Assembly: GCF_010993735.1 (NCBI RefSeq)
Contig: NZ_WQNI01000003.1
Span: 186,001-250,000 of the forward strand
DNA length: 64,000 nt
From: Chelativorans alearensis
GTDB lineage: Bacteria; Pseudomonadota; Alphaproteobacteria; Rhizobiales; Rhizobiaceae
Reading direction: 5' to 3'
The position numbers and the translations under genes were made by a program. The notes under the pieces were generated by a model, which saw only the letters and a program-made list of their open reading frames with translations, did not search any database and had not been told where the DNA came from. Shown here one piece after another: positions 25,359 to 33,324 of the stretch; position 1 is the first letter of the stretch; each line of letters begins with the position of its first letter.

Positions 25359-26588
25359 TCAACCAGACATGCCAGCGAGCCTGAGTCCCTCGAGAAGGAC
25401 GCCGAGAGCGTCGTCGGCAAAGCCGTCGAAGGACTCTGCCACACCTGCGACGGACTGCTCGGGTCGGTGCCGATGTGCTGCCCTGACCACACTGGCCGCT
25501 TCTTCGATCCGGCCCGCATGCGCAAGACTCGCGGCAAAGAGCCAACCTGGCCACCATCGCGCATTGGTGAATGTTCCCGCGCCATAGAGCGGACCGAGCT
25601 GCTCGGCTGCTCGGGCCGGCTCGCCTACGAGAAGATAGCTGAGGCCGGCGACCTGCCGATACCAGTCGGGCGGGGTCGGGTCGCGGTGCAGGGCCTGCTC
25701 GATCATCCGAACCGCCTCGTGCGAGCGCCCGGTCAAGGCCAGCGCCTGGGCCAGCACAGCAAGATTGTCAGGATCGTCCGCGTCAATGGTTACTGCCGCA
25801 CGCGCGCTTGCCAAAGCATCGATGGGCGAGCGTATTTCCGGGAACGGCGAAAGCAGCCTCATCTCCGCGAGCAGCCGGTGCGAACGAGCGCTTCCGCCGA
25901 GCGCAACGGCGCGTTCCACCAGTTCGAGCGCCCGTTCCATCTCGCGTCGGCCGCCTCCCCAGGCGACGTGCTGGACCTCCAGCCAGTAGGTGAGCCCGAG
26001 GCTCGCCAGTGCGTCGGAATGTTTGGGATCCTCCTTGACCACCGCCTCAAGCAGCGTCCTCGCCCGCTCGTTGTCCTCACGCCGCCGCCAGTCCCGTGCT
26101 TCCAGCAGCGCGTCCGCCTGCTGCACGGCAAGCTCCGTCCCGAAGGGCGCTACCTCCAGTGTGTTGTGCGGCTGTTCCCAGAAAAGGGTGACCGCCGCTA
26201 TGATGGACACCGCGACAAGCCCGCCTGCCCAGACCATCCACGGCCTGGAGACCGCCCGCGCCAGAGCCTGCGGGCCTGCATCCTGAGCCACCAGCATATA
26301 ACCCCGCCTCGGCACCGTACGCAGCAGGCTCGCGCCTTCCGGACCGAGTGCCCGCCGGATATCGCTCACGCATTGGGCGAGGGAGTCGTCGGATACGAAG
26401 ACATCAGGCCAGGCCTCACGAACGAGATCGTCCTTGCTCACCAGCCGGCCGCGCTGATCGCAGAGGATCTCAAGCACACGGTAGGATTTTGCCCGAAGGA
26501 AGCGCTCCGCGCCCGTTCCATCCTCAAGGCAGCCGCGCGCTCGGTTCAGAACGAAACTGCCGAAGCGAATGGTGCGTGGATTGTCCAT
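25359..26588 (-). CDS. Membrane winged-helix/TPR regulator (CadC-like)
   Basis: A 409-residue protein. Residues ~5-105 form an OmpR/PhoB-type winged helix (IRFGSFVLNRARGCLEDG, RLVSKDDLVREAWPDVFVSD, LAQCVSDIRRALG, LLRTVPRRGYML). A transmembrane helix follows near residue 118-136 (WMVWAGGLVAVSIIAAVTLF), then TPR-like helices (EDPKHSDALASLGLTYWL, PDNLAVLAQALALTGRSHEA, AWF-poor end). This is the architecture of membrane-bound one-component regulators such as CadC/ToxR, with the TPR part in the periplasm. It is convergent with the TRAP binding protein (5-bp gap) and divergent from the secreted HExxH protein at 26712, a likely target. Confidence 0.85.
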   Translation of the reverse strand: MDNPRTIRFGSFVLNRARGCLEDGTGAERFLRAKSYRVLEILCDQRGRLVSKDDLVREAWPDVFVSDDSLAQCVSDIRRALGPEGASLLRTVPRRGYMLVAQDAGPQALARAVSRPWMVWAGGLVAVSIIAAVTLFWEQPHNTLEVAPFGTELAVQQADALLEARDWRRREDNERARTLLEAVVKEDPKHSDALASLGLTYWLEVQHVAWGGGRREMERALELVERAVALGGSARSHRLLAEMRLLSPFPEIRSPIDALASARAAVTIDADDPDNLAVLAQALALTGRSHEAVRMIEQALHRDPTPPDWYRQVAGLSYLLVGEPARAAEQLGPLYGAGTFTNARWWPGWLFAASLAHAGRIEEAASVVRAAHRHRPEQSVAGVAESFDGFADDALGVLLEGLRLAGMSG

Positions 26589-26711
26589 GCCGGGCTCCGA
26601 GGCCGCTATTGCTGAATTTTAGCACAATTTCAGCCTTCCTTCAGAGTGTTTTCGATACTTCCGGCGGCACTTGCCCGACCCTCGGTGATGACGATCCGAG
26701 GAGAAGCTGCC

Positions 26712-27212
26712 ATGCGCATTGCAATAAGACCCGCCGTCATTGCTCTCTGCCTTGCTGCCGCGGCCCCGGTCACTGCTACCGAGTCTCAAGACCCACCCTC
26801 CGTGCTCGACACCATAGTGCTGTGGCTTGCGGCGAACTTCGACCTCCCGTCCTCGATAGAGCCCCCCGTCCTCGTGACTGTGCCGGCCTCTGAACTCGTC
26901 AAGATCCGCTACGGCGCCGGGGCATCCGTTAGCCCCGGCGAGGTCGTGGCCGCCTATGATGACACCAGCCGCACAATCTATCTTGTCGATGGCTGGACCG
27001 GCCGCACCCCAGCCCAGCTCTCGGTACTGGTGCATGAAATGGTTCACCACCTGCAGTCGTCCGCCGATATGCGCTTTGCCTGTCCCGGAGAACGCGAGGC
27101 ACTTGCCTACCGCGCACAGGATGCCTGGCTCGGACTGTTCGGCATGGACCTGGAGAGCACTTTCGGCATCGACCCTGCGACACTGCTCGTCGCCACGGTC
27201 TGCACGCATTAG
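26712..27212 (+). CDS. Secreted DUF6647-type protein with HExxH motif
   Basis: A 166-residue exported protein. The start ATG at 26712 is preceded by AGGAGA. The upstream part of the open frame is not signal-like. The signal peptide is MRIAIRPAVIALCLAAAAPV with cleavage near TATES. The core has HEMVHHLQ, an HExxH zinc-binding motif, followed ~20 residues later by CPGEREALAYRAQDAWL, where the glutamate in EREALAY is a good third zinc ligand. This is the pattern of a small gluzincin-like metallopeptidase, known to me as DUF6647. It is divergent from the membrane winged-helix regulator, which may control it. Confidence 0.75.
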   Translation: MRIAIRPAVIALCLAAAAPVTATESQDPPSVLDTIVLWLAANFDLPSSIEPPVLVTVPASELVKIRYGAGASVSPGEVVAAYDDTSRTIYLVDGWTGRTPAQLSVLVHEMVHHLQSSADMRFACPGEREALAYRAQDAWLGLFGMDLESTFGIDPATLLVATVCTH

Positions 27213-27417
27213 GCCGGCTTCGGACTCGATTGCCGCACTCGGGCATCGACATCGGCCGCGGCGAAATCCACGGCGCGACTACTAAAATCGGCAATGACGG
27301 CAATGGGGTGTTTGCGGGAGGGGCGAAATGACACACCAAGCGATCCTCGGGCATCCCCTTCCGAACTGCGGTTGGGCTTGGCGAACTGGCTGACTCTGGA
27401 GACGGGCAAAGGTGTCG

Positions 27418-27746
27418 ATGCGCTGGCGATCCCGAACGACGATGATCATGGTCCCTGATTCGTCACCCGTGGCATGTTTGACGGCGCGGTGGCGAAAACC
27501 GCCAAGAAGCTCGGCGAGCCTCCGCAAAGTCTACGCCTCAAACCCTATGCCGACGGGCTGTCGCTCCCAACTTTGCATTTGGGCAGTTGTGATGACGAAG
27601 ATTCTGTCTTGGCCCGGCTCCATGATGAAGTGATGCTGAATAAGGGATTCACCTTCAACGGCCTGATCTATTTAAGTGATCCGCGCAAGACCAAACCATC
27701 CAAGCTAATGGCGATCCTGCGTCAGCCGGTGATGGTCATCGGATAG
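27418..27746 (+). pseudogene. GyrI-like small-molecule binding protein, truncated and frameshifted
   Basis: The C-terminal ~100 residues of a GyrI-like domain protein are recognisable: FDGAVAKTAKKLGEPPQSLR, LKPYADGL, TLHLGSCDDEDSVLARLHDE, IYLSDPRKTKPSKL and ILRQPV. The usual GHHHEIYLSD segment is shortened to GLIYLSD. Upstream, the matching TMMI..PD stretch lies in another frame, and a TGA at 27456 interrupts the join, so a frameshift is present. The N-terminal half is missing. Confidence 0.65.
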
Positions 27747-27874
27747 GTCAGCTCGAAGCTTATCTATTTCTAGCTTCTCAGCCTTGATGAATGCGGAAAG
27801 GTGGGCGCAGGCGGGGGCATGACACTCAGCACTTTCGTCCGTTTCGGCGAGGCGATCCACCGCGCCCCATGAAC

Positions 27875-27908
27875 AAAAGGGGGATCGATTTCGATACCCC
27901 CCACTTTT
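27875..27908. repeat. Imperfect inverted repeat upstream of the mobilisation genes
   Basis: AAAAGGGGGATCG and CGATACCCCC followed by CACTTTT form near-complementary arms around ATTT. It lies 74 bp upstream of the HTH gene that opens the tra gene run. It could be an operator, an old terminator or part of a transfer origin. No T-run follows on the plus strand beyond TTTT. Confidence 0.35.
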
Positions 27909-27981
27909 CGATCCTCCCCGATCGCGCTCCCAGCCGTCATCCTTCGCCGTTCACGTCGATGTCGCGATCGGAGATCGAAGG

Positions 27982-28218
27982 ATGACAGAGAAGAACACCA
28001 GAGCCGAGGAAGCCCGCAAGGGTAGCCCATTCCTGACCACCAAACACGCCGCGCACTACCTCTACCTGTCGCGCCGCACGCTGGAAAAGATGCGGCTCAT
28101 CGGCACCGGTCCACGTTTCCGCAAGCACGGCCGCTTCGTCCGCTACCATATCGACGAACTCGATGCCTGGTCACAAGGGCAAAGCCGGAACTCCACTTCT
28201 GACAGGGAGAACCGGTGA
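27982..28218 (+). CDS. Small HTH (excisionase/AlpA-like) protein
   Basis: A 78-residue DNA-binding protein of the MerR/excisionase helix-turn-helix group: FLTTKHAAHYLYLSRRTLEK, then MRLIGTGPRFRKHGRFVRYH and IDELDAWS. Such proteins act as excisionases or local repressors in integrative elements. Its TGA overlaps the ATG of the TraF-like gene by one base, so the two are translationally coupled. In the conjugative elements this module resembles, RepA/ParA/DUF2840 genes normally lie between HTH and traF; here they are absent. Confidence 0.8.
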   Translation: MTEKNTRAEEARKGSPFLTTKHAAHYLYLSRRTLEKMRLIGTGPRFRKHGRFVRYHIDELDAWSQGQSRNSTSDRENR

Positions 28219-28754
28219 TGAACGTCATTTTGCATTCCCGGCGGCGTCGCGCCCACAAGAGCCCCCGCATTATCTTTATCTTCTGCATTCTCGGCGTCGG
28301 CCTGGTCGGATTTGCCGCTTTTGCCAATACTGTGCCGAGGTTGGTTTGGAACGCGTCTGCCAGCGCCCCCATCGGCCTTTATCGCGTTGTTTTTGGCGTG
28401 CCACGGCGCAACGGGCTCGTGCTCGTCCGCGCGCCCGAAGACGTCGAGCAGCTGGCCGACAGGCGCGGCTACTTGCCTGCTGGTCTGCCGCTTATCAAGC
28501 GTGTCGCCGCTTCCGCCGGCGATTTTGTCTGCGTCATCAATGGCACCGTTATTCTCAACGGAGAACCCGCCGCCCGCCAGCGCGAAATCGACCGTATGGG
28601 CCGCGCTCTGCCACACTGGAGCGACTGCCGGGAGCTGGCCGAAGACGAATTGTTCCTGCTCACAGAAGCAGCAGATTCGTTCGATAGCCGCTATTTCGGA
28701 CCGGTCGCGAGTGCTGAGGTGATCGGGAGGCTCGCGTCGCTATGGACCGAATGA
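28218..28754 (+). CDS. traF: TraF-like S26 signal peptidase
   Basis: A 178-residue membrane-anchored serine peptidase. The N-terminal transmembrane helix is IIFIFCILGVGLVGFAAFAN. The catalytic serine lies in NASASAPIGLY (Ser49 counted from the ATG at 28218) and the general-base lysine in LPLIKRVAASAGD (Lys94). The S26C box DSRYFGPV near the C-terminus is also present. In conjugation systems TraF matures the pilin, which here has no visible gene. AGGGAGA precedes the start. It overlaps the HTH gene and the lytic transglycosylase gene. Confidence 0.88.
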   Translation: MNVILHSRRRRAHKSPRIIFIFCILGVGLVGFAAFANTVPRLVWNASASAPIGLYRVVFGVPRRNGLVLVRAPEDVEQLADRRGYLPAGLPLIKRVAASAGDFVCVINGTVILNGEPAARQREIDRMGRALPHWSDCRELAEDELFLLTEAADSFDSRYFGPVASAEVIGRLASLWTE

Positions 28755-29362
28755 GCCCCTTCATTTTTTTAGGCCTCGCGACCCTCGTCGCGCCCGCTGA
28801 GGCCAGTGTCCTTGACGCGTTGCAGGCTCACATTGGTGAGGCATCGAAGCGGTTTGGAATCCCCGAAAGCTGGATCCGAGCGGTCATCAAGGCAGAAAGC
28901 AGCGGTGATTCGCGCGCCTTATCGCCTAGAGGCGCAATCGGCCTGATGCAGCTGATGCCAGACACATGGGTAGAGCTGCGCGACCAACATGGCCTCAGCA
29001 CCGATCCCTTCGATTCGCGCCAGAACATCCTCGCTGGAACGGCCTATCTCAAGGCTATGCATGACCGCTTCGGCTATCCCGGCCTGTTCGCCGCCTACAA
29101 CGCCGGACCGGGGCGTTACGAGGATCATTTGCGTATCGGAAGACCGCTTCCGGCCGAGACTCGCGACTACCTTTACAAATTAGGACAGTCGCTTGCCGGC
29201 AGGGCCACTGGCTTACCTCCGGAAGGCTACTCGACCGCCCCTGGAACACGACTGTTCTTCCCGCTCGCAAACGAAAGAGGCAGCGGGGCGGCCGACGAAA
29301 ATTCCAACTCGGCAAGCGGTTTGTTCGTAACGATTTCGCCGCGAAAACTAGACGAGGAATAA
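28742..29362 (+). CDS. Lytic transglycosylase of the conjugation module
   Basis: A 206-residue periplasmic SLT-type muramidase. A short signal peptide (FIFLGLATLVAPAEAS) is followed by the goose-type lysozyme-like domain: catalytic Glu52 in IKAESSGDSRALSPRGAIGL, then MQLMPDTW, NILAGTAYLKAMHDRFG and AAYNAGPGRY. It cleaves peptidoglycan locally to let the mating channel through (VirB1 role). It overlaps traF by 13 bases; an ATG at 28751 is an alternative start. A S/N-rich tail ends the protein. Confidence 0.9.
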   Translation: MDRMSPFIFLGLATLVAPAEASVLDALQAHIGEASKRFGIPESWIRAVIKAESSGDSRALSPRGAIGLMQLMPDTWVELRDQHGLSTDPFDSRQNILAGTAYLKAMHDRFGYPGLFAAYNAGPGRYEDHLRIGRPLPAETRDYLYKLGQSLAGRATGLPPEGYSTAPGTRLFFPLANERGSGAADENSNSASGLFVTISPRKLDEE

Positions 29363-29654
29363 GGGCACACATGCGTGCGGTTGACCATATCACCGGTGGG
29401 ATTCGCGCCGGCATCCATCCACGGTGGCCGGGTGTGCTGTCGTGGTATTTCACCCACATCAAGACACATGATCGCAGGTGGTCGTGGACGGTCACAGGAA
29501 GCTTCAGCGCCGCCGCGTAAGGCAGAGGCTACATCCGCCCGAACAGCGGAGCGTCATGGTGACACAAGTGCCGCAGTGCTCGGGCGCTTGTGGCATCGTT
29601 GGTGCCAAATCTCGCGGTGGCACCTCCCAAGCTTTCTGATCGAATGGGGCGCCC

Positions 29655-31640
29655 ATGTTTGATGACGATGATTTCAAACCAAAGCTCGGTAGGATCCGCT
29701 CGCGCGGATCGAAAAGCGGACGAAAGTTCCTGCATCAGGTTATCATCGCGTCGAACCTCGCGCGTGGCGGAGCCGGTGATGGTGGTGGTGGCGCGCGCAA
29801 GTCCAGCTTCACCGGCAGCCGCATCGGCCGCGGCGCGGGCGTCGGGCACGTACTCGCCAATCGCAACCGCTATTCCGCCTTCCACCGGCGTCGCGTCGTC
29901 ATCAAATCCCGTATCCCCAAGCTGGCCGGCAAGGGGTTGAACCGGGCGCGGGTGCACCTGCGCTACATCCAGCGGGACGGGTTGACCCGCGAGGGGGAGC
30001 CGGGTGAGCTTTACAGCGACACGCAGGAGCGGACCGATGGCAAGGCGTTCCTGGAGCGCTCGAACGGCGACCGCCACCAGTTCCGCTTCATCGTTTCGGC
30101 CGAGGACGGTGTTGAATATGATGACCTCAAATCCTTCACTCGCCGTCTGATGGCGCGCGTGGAGGAGGATCTCGACTCGAAGCTCGATTGGGTGGCCGTC
30201 GATCACTACAACACCGGCCATCCCCACACGCATGTCTTAGTGCGCGGCAGGGATGATCGAGGGAAGGATCTCATCATCGCCCGTGACTACCTCACCGCCG
30301 GCATGCGCGAACGCGCCGCCGAGATTGTCAGCCTGGATTTTGGGCCGCGTTCGGATATCGAGATCGAGGAGCAGCTGCGCCGCGAGGTGGAGCAGGAGCG
30401 TCTAACCAGCATCGACTGCCGCCTCATCCGCGAAATGGACGAGACGGGATCAATCATGATGACCGACAGTGATGCCTTTCAGCAAACCTTGCGTATGGGG
30501 CGCTTGCAGAAGCTTAGGCGTCTGGGGCTGGCCGAAGAGTTGCGTCCGGGCGAGTGGCGGCTGGAAAGCGGGCTGGAAGATGCGCTGCGGCGCATGGGCG
30601 AGCGCAGCGACATCATCAAGACCGTACACCGCGAAGTATCAAAGAAGAACATCGCCCGGAGTCCTGGCGACTATGCGATCCACGATCCGTCTGACCCGCA
30701 TACGAAACCTGTGGTCGGGCGCATCATTACGCGCGGGCTGTCGGACGAAATCAATGACCGCCACTATCTCATCGTTGATGGCGTGGATGGGTGCACGCAT
30801 TACATCGACATTGGGCGGGGCGATGCGACCGAGCCGACCCCGGGCGGGGGCATCGTGCGCATAACTCCGAAGAACATCGGGCCGCGGCAGGTGGATCAGA
30901 CCGTCGTCGAGGTGGCCGCCGCCAATGGCGGCCAGTATACCATCGACCAGCATCTTAGGTACGATCCACGCGCCACCCAGGATTTCGCGGAAACCCATGT
31001 GCGACGGCTTGAAGCCATCCGCACCATCGGGGGTATCGCCCGCGAGCCGAACGGCGCCTGGATCATCGCGTCAGATCACCTCGACCGGGTAGTGGAATAC
31101 GAGCGCCAACAGGCGAGGAGCGTGCCAGTCATCGTCGAGAAGCTATCGCACCTCGCGCTTGATCAGCAGATCGGTTCCGACGGCGCCACCTGGCTCGACC
31201 GTGAACTCGTCTCGGATCATCCGGCACCGATCCGCGACTCCGGGTTCGGCCGTCAGGTGCGCGAGGCGCAGGCCCGCCGCCGGCAGTGGCTGCTCACGGA
31301 GGGGCTGGCGTACGAAGAGCGGGACCGTATAATCTATCGGGTCAGCATGATGGTGACCCTGCGCCGTCGCGAACTCGCCCGCGTCGCTGGCAAGCTCTCC
31401 GAGCAACTTGGTCTGGCCCACGTGGAGACCCGCTCCGGCGAACCGGTCGAGGGCAGGCTTCGCTGCTCCCTCCAACTGGCCAGCGGCAAATATGCCGTCA
31501 TTGAGATGAGCCATGAGTTTGCCCTCGTTCCTTGGCGGCCCGTCCTCGAGCGGCACATCGGCAAACAAGTCTCCGGCCTCATGCGCGACGACGGTGTTTC
31601 CTGGACACTCGGGCGGCAGAAGCGGTTGGGAATATCGTGA
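29655..31640 (+). CDS. VirD2-like relaxase with DUF3363 domain
   Basis: A 661-residue mobilisation nuclease. The N-terminal domain holds the likely nucleophile Tyr104 in RVHLRYIQRDGLTREGE, the HQFRFIVSAEDG block (141-152), and the metal-binding histidines His189/191/193 in GHPHTHVLVRG. The remainder is the DUF3363 region (GRLQKLRRLGLAEEL, YLIVDGVDGCTHYIDIGRG, down to SWTLGRQKRLGIS), of normal length and end. The first ~80 residues are basic and glycine-rich. It would nick oriT and pilot single-stranded DNA. TraG and Trb genes, which normally follow, are absent, so the module is at most mobilisable by another system. The 290 bp between the transglycosylase and this gene is where an oriT would be expected; I could not identify it. 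Confidence 0.9.
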   Translation: MFDDDDFKPKLGRIRSRGSKSGRKFLHQVIIASNLARGGAGDGGGGARKSSFTGSRIGRGAGVGHVLANRNRYSAFHRRRVVIKSRIPKLAGKGLNRARVHLRYIQRDGLTREGEPGELYSDTQERTDGKAFLERSNGDRHQFRFIVSAEDGVEYDDLKSFTRRLMARVEEDLDSKLDWVAVDHYNTGHPHTHVLVRGRDDRGKDLIIARDYLTAGMRERAAEIVSLDFGPRSDIEIEEQLRREVEQERLTSIDCRLIREMDETGSIMMTDSDAFQQTLRMGRLQKLRRLGLAEELRPGEWRLESGLEDALRRMGERSDIIKTVHREVSKKNIARSPGDYAIHDPSDPHTKPVVGRIITRGLSDEINDRHYLIVDGVDGCTHYIDIGRGDATEPTPGGGIVRITPKNIGPRQVDQTVVEVAAANGGQYTIDQHLRYDPRATQDFAETHVRRLEAIRTIGGIAREPNGAWIIASDHLDRVVEYERQQARSVPVIVEKLSHLALDQQIGSDGATWLDRELVSDHPAPIRDSGFGRQVREAQARRRQWLLTEGLAYEERDRIIYRVSMMVTLRRRELARVAGKLSEQLGLAHVETRSGEPVEGRLRCSLQLASGKYAVIEMSHEFALVPWRPVLERHIGKQVSGLMRDDGVSWTLGRQKRLGIS

Positions 31641-31772
31641 TTTCAGGTCGTCAACCCACTGCGCGTGCGCCCGATCTGGTATCAGCGCGCAGACCACGGA
31701 CAGAAGCAAGACCCCGGCGGCAGATGACGCGAAAAGGGGATTGACCAACCAAGGCCCGCTACAGAAGAACAC
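31637..31772 (-). pseudogene. Possible 5' stub of a secreted protein gene
   Basis: From 31772 the minus strand encodes a good signal peptide (LVNPLFASSAAGVLLLSVVC, ALIPDRAHAQ) followed by WVDDLKSRYSQP, after which the frame runs antisense into the relaxase gene. The signal-like part ends where the relaxase gene ends, which suggests a secreted-protein gene cut off by the mobile module. It may equally be a chance frame. Confidence 0.25.
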
Positions 31773-31791
31773 AATTGGTCAAATGCTGAGA

Positions 31792-32493
31792 TCAAAAAGC
31801 ATCGGGGCTTTCTGGTTGGTAATCGCGTAGCTCGTTTTCCCGAGAGAATAGAACGCAGGGACCGCATGATCCGCGTGGATCATAGCCGAACCCCTTGGAT
31901 GCAAGTGCTTGAGTGATGTCTCGGATGCCGGCGAGGCCGTAAATGTGGTCATGCAATTCCAGGAAGATGCGGCCAACTCCGGCTAGCTCTGCCTCGATCA
32001 GAAGATCGCGTTCTGCTCCCTCGATGTCCATAACGATAACGTCGATCGCATGTTGCGAGATGAAATGATCAATATTCGTGGAGGTTATCATCAGAGTATC
32101 CTCGTACGGACCTTGGTGCTCCACAACCGATGACATCCATAGATCCTTGCGAAGATAGAAAAGGAAGTCGCGTGGGGGCCCGGCGGCGAGAATGCCTTGG
32201 GTAAGCGTCACATTATCGAGCTTATTCGCATCGATAACACGTCTCGCGAGACGAGCTGTTGAAGGACTTGCTTCAAAGCCCCAGACATGAACGCCCTCGA
32301 TGCCAGCGATAAGGGATGTGAGAATGCCAATACCGGTACCCAACTCTAAGACGCGATCGTGCGGGCGCACAGTCTTGTAAACCCACCGCGCCTCTTTGGC
32401 CTCGTACGTGCCACTTGACAACGCTTGCCATATTTCAGGGGAAACCTCAGTTGGGTCTAGTGGCACCCTCACGCCGTGAACGGTCAATGTCAT
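31792..32493 (-). CDS. FkbM family methyltransferase
   Basis: A 233-residue SAM-dependent methyltransferase. Motif I is DRVLELGTGIGILTSLIAG (near residue 46-64), the acidic strand-2 end is VWGFEASPSTARLARRVID, and the FkbM-specific late motif is VIVMDIEGAERDLLIEA, followed by FLELHDHIYG. FkbM enzymes O-methylate polyketides, sugars or surface polysaccharides. The gene stands alone, flanked by the mobilisation module and a signalling pair, so no substrate is suggested. It is probably cargo of the island. Confidence 0.85.
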   Translation of the reverse strand: MTLTVHGVRVPLDPTEVSPEIWQALSSGTYEAKEARWVYKTVRPHDRVLELGTGIGILTSLIAGIEGVHVWGFEASPSTARLARRVIDANKLDNVTLTQGILAAGPPRDFLFYLRKDLWMSSVVEHQGPYEDTLMITSTNIDHFISQHAIDVIVMDIEGAERDLLIEAELAGVGRIFLELHDHIYGLAGIRDITQALASKGFGYDPRGSCGPCVLFSRENELRDYQPESPDAF

Positions 32494-32782
32494 GGCTTTA
32501 ACCCTTTCTGCAAATAACCTCCTGGGGCGCTTTCGGCACCTATAATATCTTTCAAGACGGGCGCGCCAGTGATGAACGCGCGCCCATCAGCACGCGAGAT
32601 TTTTCACGCTTCTCTTTATCCCGCTGGATCGCGCTTAAATATCGGAACCTCACTTGTGATGGAACGAGCAGTATCTGAGTGATGCGCGTCCCGAATCCGG
32701 GATCTCTAACGCAATGCCGAATTGCTTTAGTTGCGGATTGAGCGTTCAATAGCGGCAGCATCAGCTGAAAGGGGGTTCCGCT

Positions 32783-33313
32783 ATGCTTCGGACGCGTTTT
32801 TCGATGATTCAGCCCACGTTTTTGTGTCTGGCGATCCTGCTGACTGGTCTCCTTGCGGCTAGATCAGAGAACCATCAGCTTCCCTCGCCTACGGAGCAGC
32901 CGATCCTCACCATCGAGGGCAATATCGGAGTGACAAACGTGGGGGACAAGGCGCTTTTCGATCGCCCCATGCTTGAAGAGATCGGTATGACCACCGTGGA
33001 AACCACAACGCCTTGGTTCGATGGTCGGGTCAAATTTGAAGGCGTGCCAGTAGACCGGCTCATGGAAGTCGTTGCTGCCGATGGAACCGAAGTTGTTGCT
33101 GTCGCGCTGAATGACTATCGCACGACAATACCGTTGGCCGATTTCCGGAAATACGAGGTGATCCTAGCGCTCAAGCGTGACGGTGAGTACATGTCCGTGA
33201 GCGACAAAGGGCCGCTGTTTATTGTCTATCCGTTTGACAGCGATCCCGATCTCGACAGCCAACGGTATTATGCGCGCTCCGTTTGGCAATTGGCGCGATT
33301 AATTGTGCGCTAG
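32783..33313 (+). CDS. Secreted oxidoreductase-molybdopterin-fold protein
   Basis: A 176-residue exported protein. A signal peptide (LCLAILLTGLLAARS) is followed by a reduced sulfite-oxidase-type molybdopterin-binding fold: LTIEGNIGVTNVGDKALFDR, TTTPWFDGRVKFEGVPVDRL, VVAVALNDYRTTIPLADF, GPLFIVYPFDSDPDL. The cysteine that binds molybdenum in true enzymes is not visible, so it is probably a ligand-sensing relative rather than an enzyme. The next gene, a membrane GGDEF-EAL protein, starts 12 bp downstream, so the two are almost certainly one operon. This protein may feed a periplasmic signal to it. Confidence 0.8.
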   Translation: MLRTRFSMIQPTFLCLAILLTGLLAARSENHQLPSPTEQPILTIEGNIGVTNVGDKALFDRPMLEEIGMTTVETTTPWFDGRVKFEGVPVDRLMEVVAADGTEVVAVALNDYRTTIPLADFRKYEVILALKRDGEYMSVSDKGPLFIVYPFDSDPDLDSQRYYARSVWQLARLIVR

Positions 33314-33324
33314 TGTGTTTGCCG

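Noticed and set aside
29375-29662. 95-codon frame before the relaxase
   Set aside because: No family resemblance, biased composition, overlaps the relaxase start; the interval is more likely to hold oriT.
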